DNA from: Algoriphagus halophilus
GTDB lineage: Bacteria > Bacteroidota > Bacteroidia > Cytophagales > Cyclobacteriaceae
Assembly (NCBI RefSeq): GCF_900129785.1
Contig: NZ_FSRC01000001.1
Location: forward strand, 1,736,001-1,800,000
Length of the DNA: 64,000 nucleotides
Direction of reading: 5' to 3'
The notes under the pieces are model-generated. The model was not told the origin of the DNA. It did no database searches and was given only the letters and a program-made list of their open reading frames with translations. Shown in pieces: positions 62,044 through 64,000 of this stretch. The position numbers and the translations under genes are program-made. Every line of letters begins with the position of its first letter. Position 1 is the first letter of the stretch.

Positions 62044-63625
62044 GCTGTAAGAGAGGGTCTACAAGGTGAGCATGTATTTGGCTCAATTCCAAGTCATTGG
62101 ATTTGGAGATATATTCCTGATACATGGATTGATCCAGCTTCAATAGATTTTCTAAGAATAGCATCTTCAATTGAAAATTGGGTTGTTCATTTAAAAGCTC
62201 AATTAATATATGGGCAGACACTTGATCCCCAATCACCCCTGAAGCTTTTGCTGCAGCTACAACGAGATCTGGATTGTCAGACCTCAGACATTGATTGACA
62301 AATGTTGCCTCGGTATGAATCCCAATGATTTGATAAGTTTTTAAAATCTCTATTTTTTCCACATCATCTACCTTTGGGGCAAGCTCTGCTAATTGACCTA
62401 CCAATTCTACCCGACCAAGCATTCTTACCAGCTTATATCCAAATAGCCTAATGGTTTGATTTTCTCCATAAAAGAGGGTGTCTATTTTCAGGGACTTTTG
62501 GATATGTAGGTATTTAATTATCCGCAAATAATTCATCTGCTGCCATCTTGATAATGGGTAGGATTGTTTTTTAATGGTGGATAAATCAACCTTTTCAGAC
62601 AAATTTAAAAGCGTTGCGATGGATTGAGAACGGATGTAGAAGTTGGAGGCATTGGTCAATTCCCTCACCTGAGGCAAGGCTTCCACCAGGTCCATTTCAT
62701 TGATTTCTACCAAACCTCTTGTCACTACATCCCATCTTTTACTTTTAAGATTTTGAAAGGAAATAACATCCAATTTAAATTTCTTATAAAGTGATTTTAG
62801 CTTATCCTTAAAATCCCCTTTCATCTTTTTATTCAAAGAGATGATTTTCTCTATCAAAACTTCTTTGAACAGTTTTTTCTTAAAATCCTTTTCTGGAAAA
62901 ATGGCGTAGATATCAGCATCTCTCATTAATTCGATCTCCTCTTCCGACTTTTCAAAGAGGACTGCGGACAAAGGACCGATGATTTGAGCTTCATATTTTT
63001 CTTTTAATGCTTCGATTTTGGAATGTCTGGTTTTGATCACCAACATAAATAGAATCATTCCAATGGCCATGATTAAAAAGAATACGATTAAACTGACTAC
63101 AATTACCAATTTGAAGTCAGAGAAAAAATGAAACCTATATTTTACCATAGGTTCATAGGGAACCAAATTGGCGAGCATCACTAACTCATCACCAACTTCA
63201 GGGCTTGATTCAGGAATAAAAATATCCTGATTTCTCCAAAGGTTACTTACATAATCTTGGGTAGCTTGGTAATCCGAGATTTCTTCATAAACCAAAAACT
63301 CTGGTTGAAGTAAAGGGGAATCAACTGCAAGGTATTCTGCACCTGCCGCATACCAAGAAGAAAAATTAGGATAGGTTTTTGAAACCCAGGTAGAATTATC
63401 AAGTTGACTGAATTGAAAGGTAGAATCTGATAATAAGGCTTCATAACCTTCTTTCAATTCCAATTTATAGCGGTATTCCAAAGAAGGAATTTCTTCTTGT
63501 TGTTCTAAAAACTTAAAAAAGGTAGTGGAATCCCTATAAGGTAAACTGTCTTGGGCAAAAGACACTCCAAGACTGATTGTATGTAATAGAACAATACTAA
63601 AACCTAGCGTAAAGAGTTTTCCCAT
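62036..63625 (-). CDS. Membrane protein with cytosolic HEAT repeats
   Basis: Protein of 529 residues. A signal peptide (LLHTISLGVSFA, cut after residue 24) leads to a 145-residue periplasmic part, then one membrane helix (172-196), a charged coiled-coil-like stretch and HEAT-type repeats from about 280 (for example SQSIATLLNLSEKVDL and LVVAAAKASGVIGDQVSAHIL). No enzymatic motif is visible, so a scaffold or receptor is likely. It lies three bases after the receiver gene and overlaps the GT2 synthase by eight bases, suggesting that it passes a signal from receiver or periplasm to the synthase. Confidence 0.85.
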   Translation of the reverse strand: MGKLFTLGFSIVLLHTISLGVSFAQDSLPYRDSTTFFKFLEQQEEIPSLEYRYKLELKEGYEALLSDSTFQFSQLDNSTWVSKTYPNFSSWYAAGAEYLAVDSPLLQPEFLVYEEISDYQATQDYVSNLWRNQDIFIPESSPEVGDELVMLANLVPYEPMVKYRFHFFSDFKLVIVVSLIVFFLIMAIGMILFMLVIKTRHSKIEALKEKYEAQIIGPLSAVLFEKSEEEIELMRDADIYAIFPEKDFKKKLFKEVLIEKIISLNKKMKGDFKDKLKSLYKKFKLDVISFQNLKSKRWDVVTRGLVEINEMDLVEALPQVRELTNASNFYIRSQSIATLLNLSEKVDLSTIKKQSYPLSRWQQMNYLRIIKYLHIQKSLKIDTLFYGENQTIRLFGYKLVRMLGRVELVGQLAELAPKVDDVEKIEILKTYQIIGIHTEATFVNQCLRSDNPDLVVAAAKASGVIGDQVSAHILIELLNEQPNFQLKMLFLENLLKLDQSMYQEYISKSNDLELSQIHAHLVDPLLQHV

Positions 63626-63628
63626 ATA

Positions 63629-63988
63629 TTACCTGATAATACGTTTTACCCGAATTGCTAATTCATTGGGATTAAAAGGCTTCGGAATAAAATCAGCCAC
63701 GCCAAGATTAAATGCTTCCAATACAATTTTTTCCTCTTCACCTAATGAACTCAATACAATGATGGGAGTGTCTGGTTTATTTTTTCTTGCATAGTGAATG
63801 ATTTCAATGCCACTCTTAAAGGGCATCATCACATCTGTAATGATTAAATCAGGATCAAAACTTTCAATAGCTTTGGTCCCTTCATTACCGTCTTGAACAA
63901 GATGCGTGATATACCCATCTTTTTTCAACCGAAACTCCACTAAGCTAGAAATCAATAAATCATCCTCAATAATCAGGATTTTTTTCAT
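63629..63988 (-). CDS. Stand-alone response-regulator receiver protein
   Basis: CheY-like receiver of 119 residues without output domain. The acidic pocket has Glu8-Asp9-Asp10, the phospho-acceptor is Asp52 in ITDVMMP, and Lys103 in PKPF completes the site. Its ATG is inside the window, so it is complete, though a further gene upstream could lie beyond the edge. It is the first visible gene of the putative polysaccharide operon, three bases before the HEAT-membrane gene, so protein-protein control of the synthase is the natural guess. The kinase is not visible. Confidence 0.92.
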   Translation of the reverse strand: MKKILIIEDDLLISSLVEFRLKKDGYITHLVQDGNEGTKAIESFDPDLIITDVMMPFKSGIEIIHYARKNKPDTPIIVLSSLGEEEKIVLEAFNLGVADFIPKPFNPNELAIRVKRIIR

Positions 63989-64000
63989 AATAATCAGGGT

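Overview
The window reads as chromosomal DNA of a Bacteroidota bacterium, most probably a Cytophagales/Cyclobacteriaceae-type organism close to Algoriphagus; this is my inference from gene content. It is AT-rich and few start codons have a clear Shine-Dalgarno sequence. It carries lineage markers: a GldC-like gliding protein, an ftsX-DUF3098-uppP-truB-ribF run, N-succinylornithine-type arginine synthesis, a TonB receptor with a carboxypeptidase-D-like N-terminus, and a YaiO-like outer-membrane barrel. No phage, IS or CRISPR was seen. Coding density is high and nearly all of it is chromosomal housekeeping or metabolic.

Layout. 1-6200: arginine operon (argC partial, argD, argF', argB, M20 deacylase, argH). 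6310-8495: SulP anion transporter overlapping a beta-carbonic anhydrase. 8583-11240: SAM-I riboswitch leader, then metY and metX. 11260-17788: a DUF2147 protein, a PdeM-like phosphoesterase, ftsX, a DUF3098 protein, uppP, truB, ribF, both CoA-transferase subunits and gldC. 18112-24722: TonB receptor, convergent with a 1138-residue propeller/HEAT/cytochrome c lipoprotein. 24904-25101: two identical tRNA-Glu genes. 25293-29343: GAPDH, then a minus-strand run of a VOC protein, two small glycosyltransferase-like proteins and a DUF6134-like protein. 29610-33623: 1-Cys peroxiredoxin and a hexuronate block (KDPG aldolase, KDG kinase, altronate dehydratase). 33672-39891: small proteins, then tolC-hlyD-ABC-tetR. 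40158-47767: BCCT transporter, small proteins, a SerB-SerA fusion, DinB-like protein, endolysin-like muramidase and DEAD-box helicase. 47977-56069: secreted CPD-domain protein, gamma-glutamyltransferase-like and M20 hydrolases, a DUF6909-like protein, MsrA, and a methyltransferase. 56148-63988: LTA-synthase-like enzyme convergent with a five-gene polysaccharide-type operon.

How genes work together. The arginine genes follow the Bacteroidota route in which the ornithine amino group stays acylated until citrulline; a valine at the acyl-specificity position of ArgF' points to succinyl rather than acetyl intermediates. The methionine genes sit under a SAM riboswitch. UxaA, KdgK and Eda together convert altronate to pyruvate and glyceraldehyde-3-phosphate. 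The minus-strand operon ending the window (receiver protein, membrane HEAT protein, processive GT2 synthase, TPR-barrel outer-membrane protein, anchored periplasmic protein of unknown type) looks like a synthase-dependent exopolysaccharide machine with unusual partners. It is the best candidate here for an undescribed system.

Other points of interest are an ABC exporter whose ATPase motifs are largely degenerate although the operon is intact, a SerB-SerA fusion joining the first and last steps of serine synthesis, and a DUF6909-like protein with a nucleosidase-like C-terminus.
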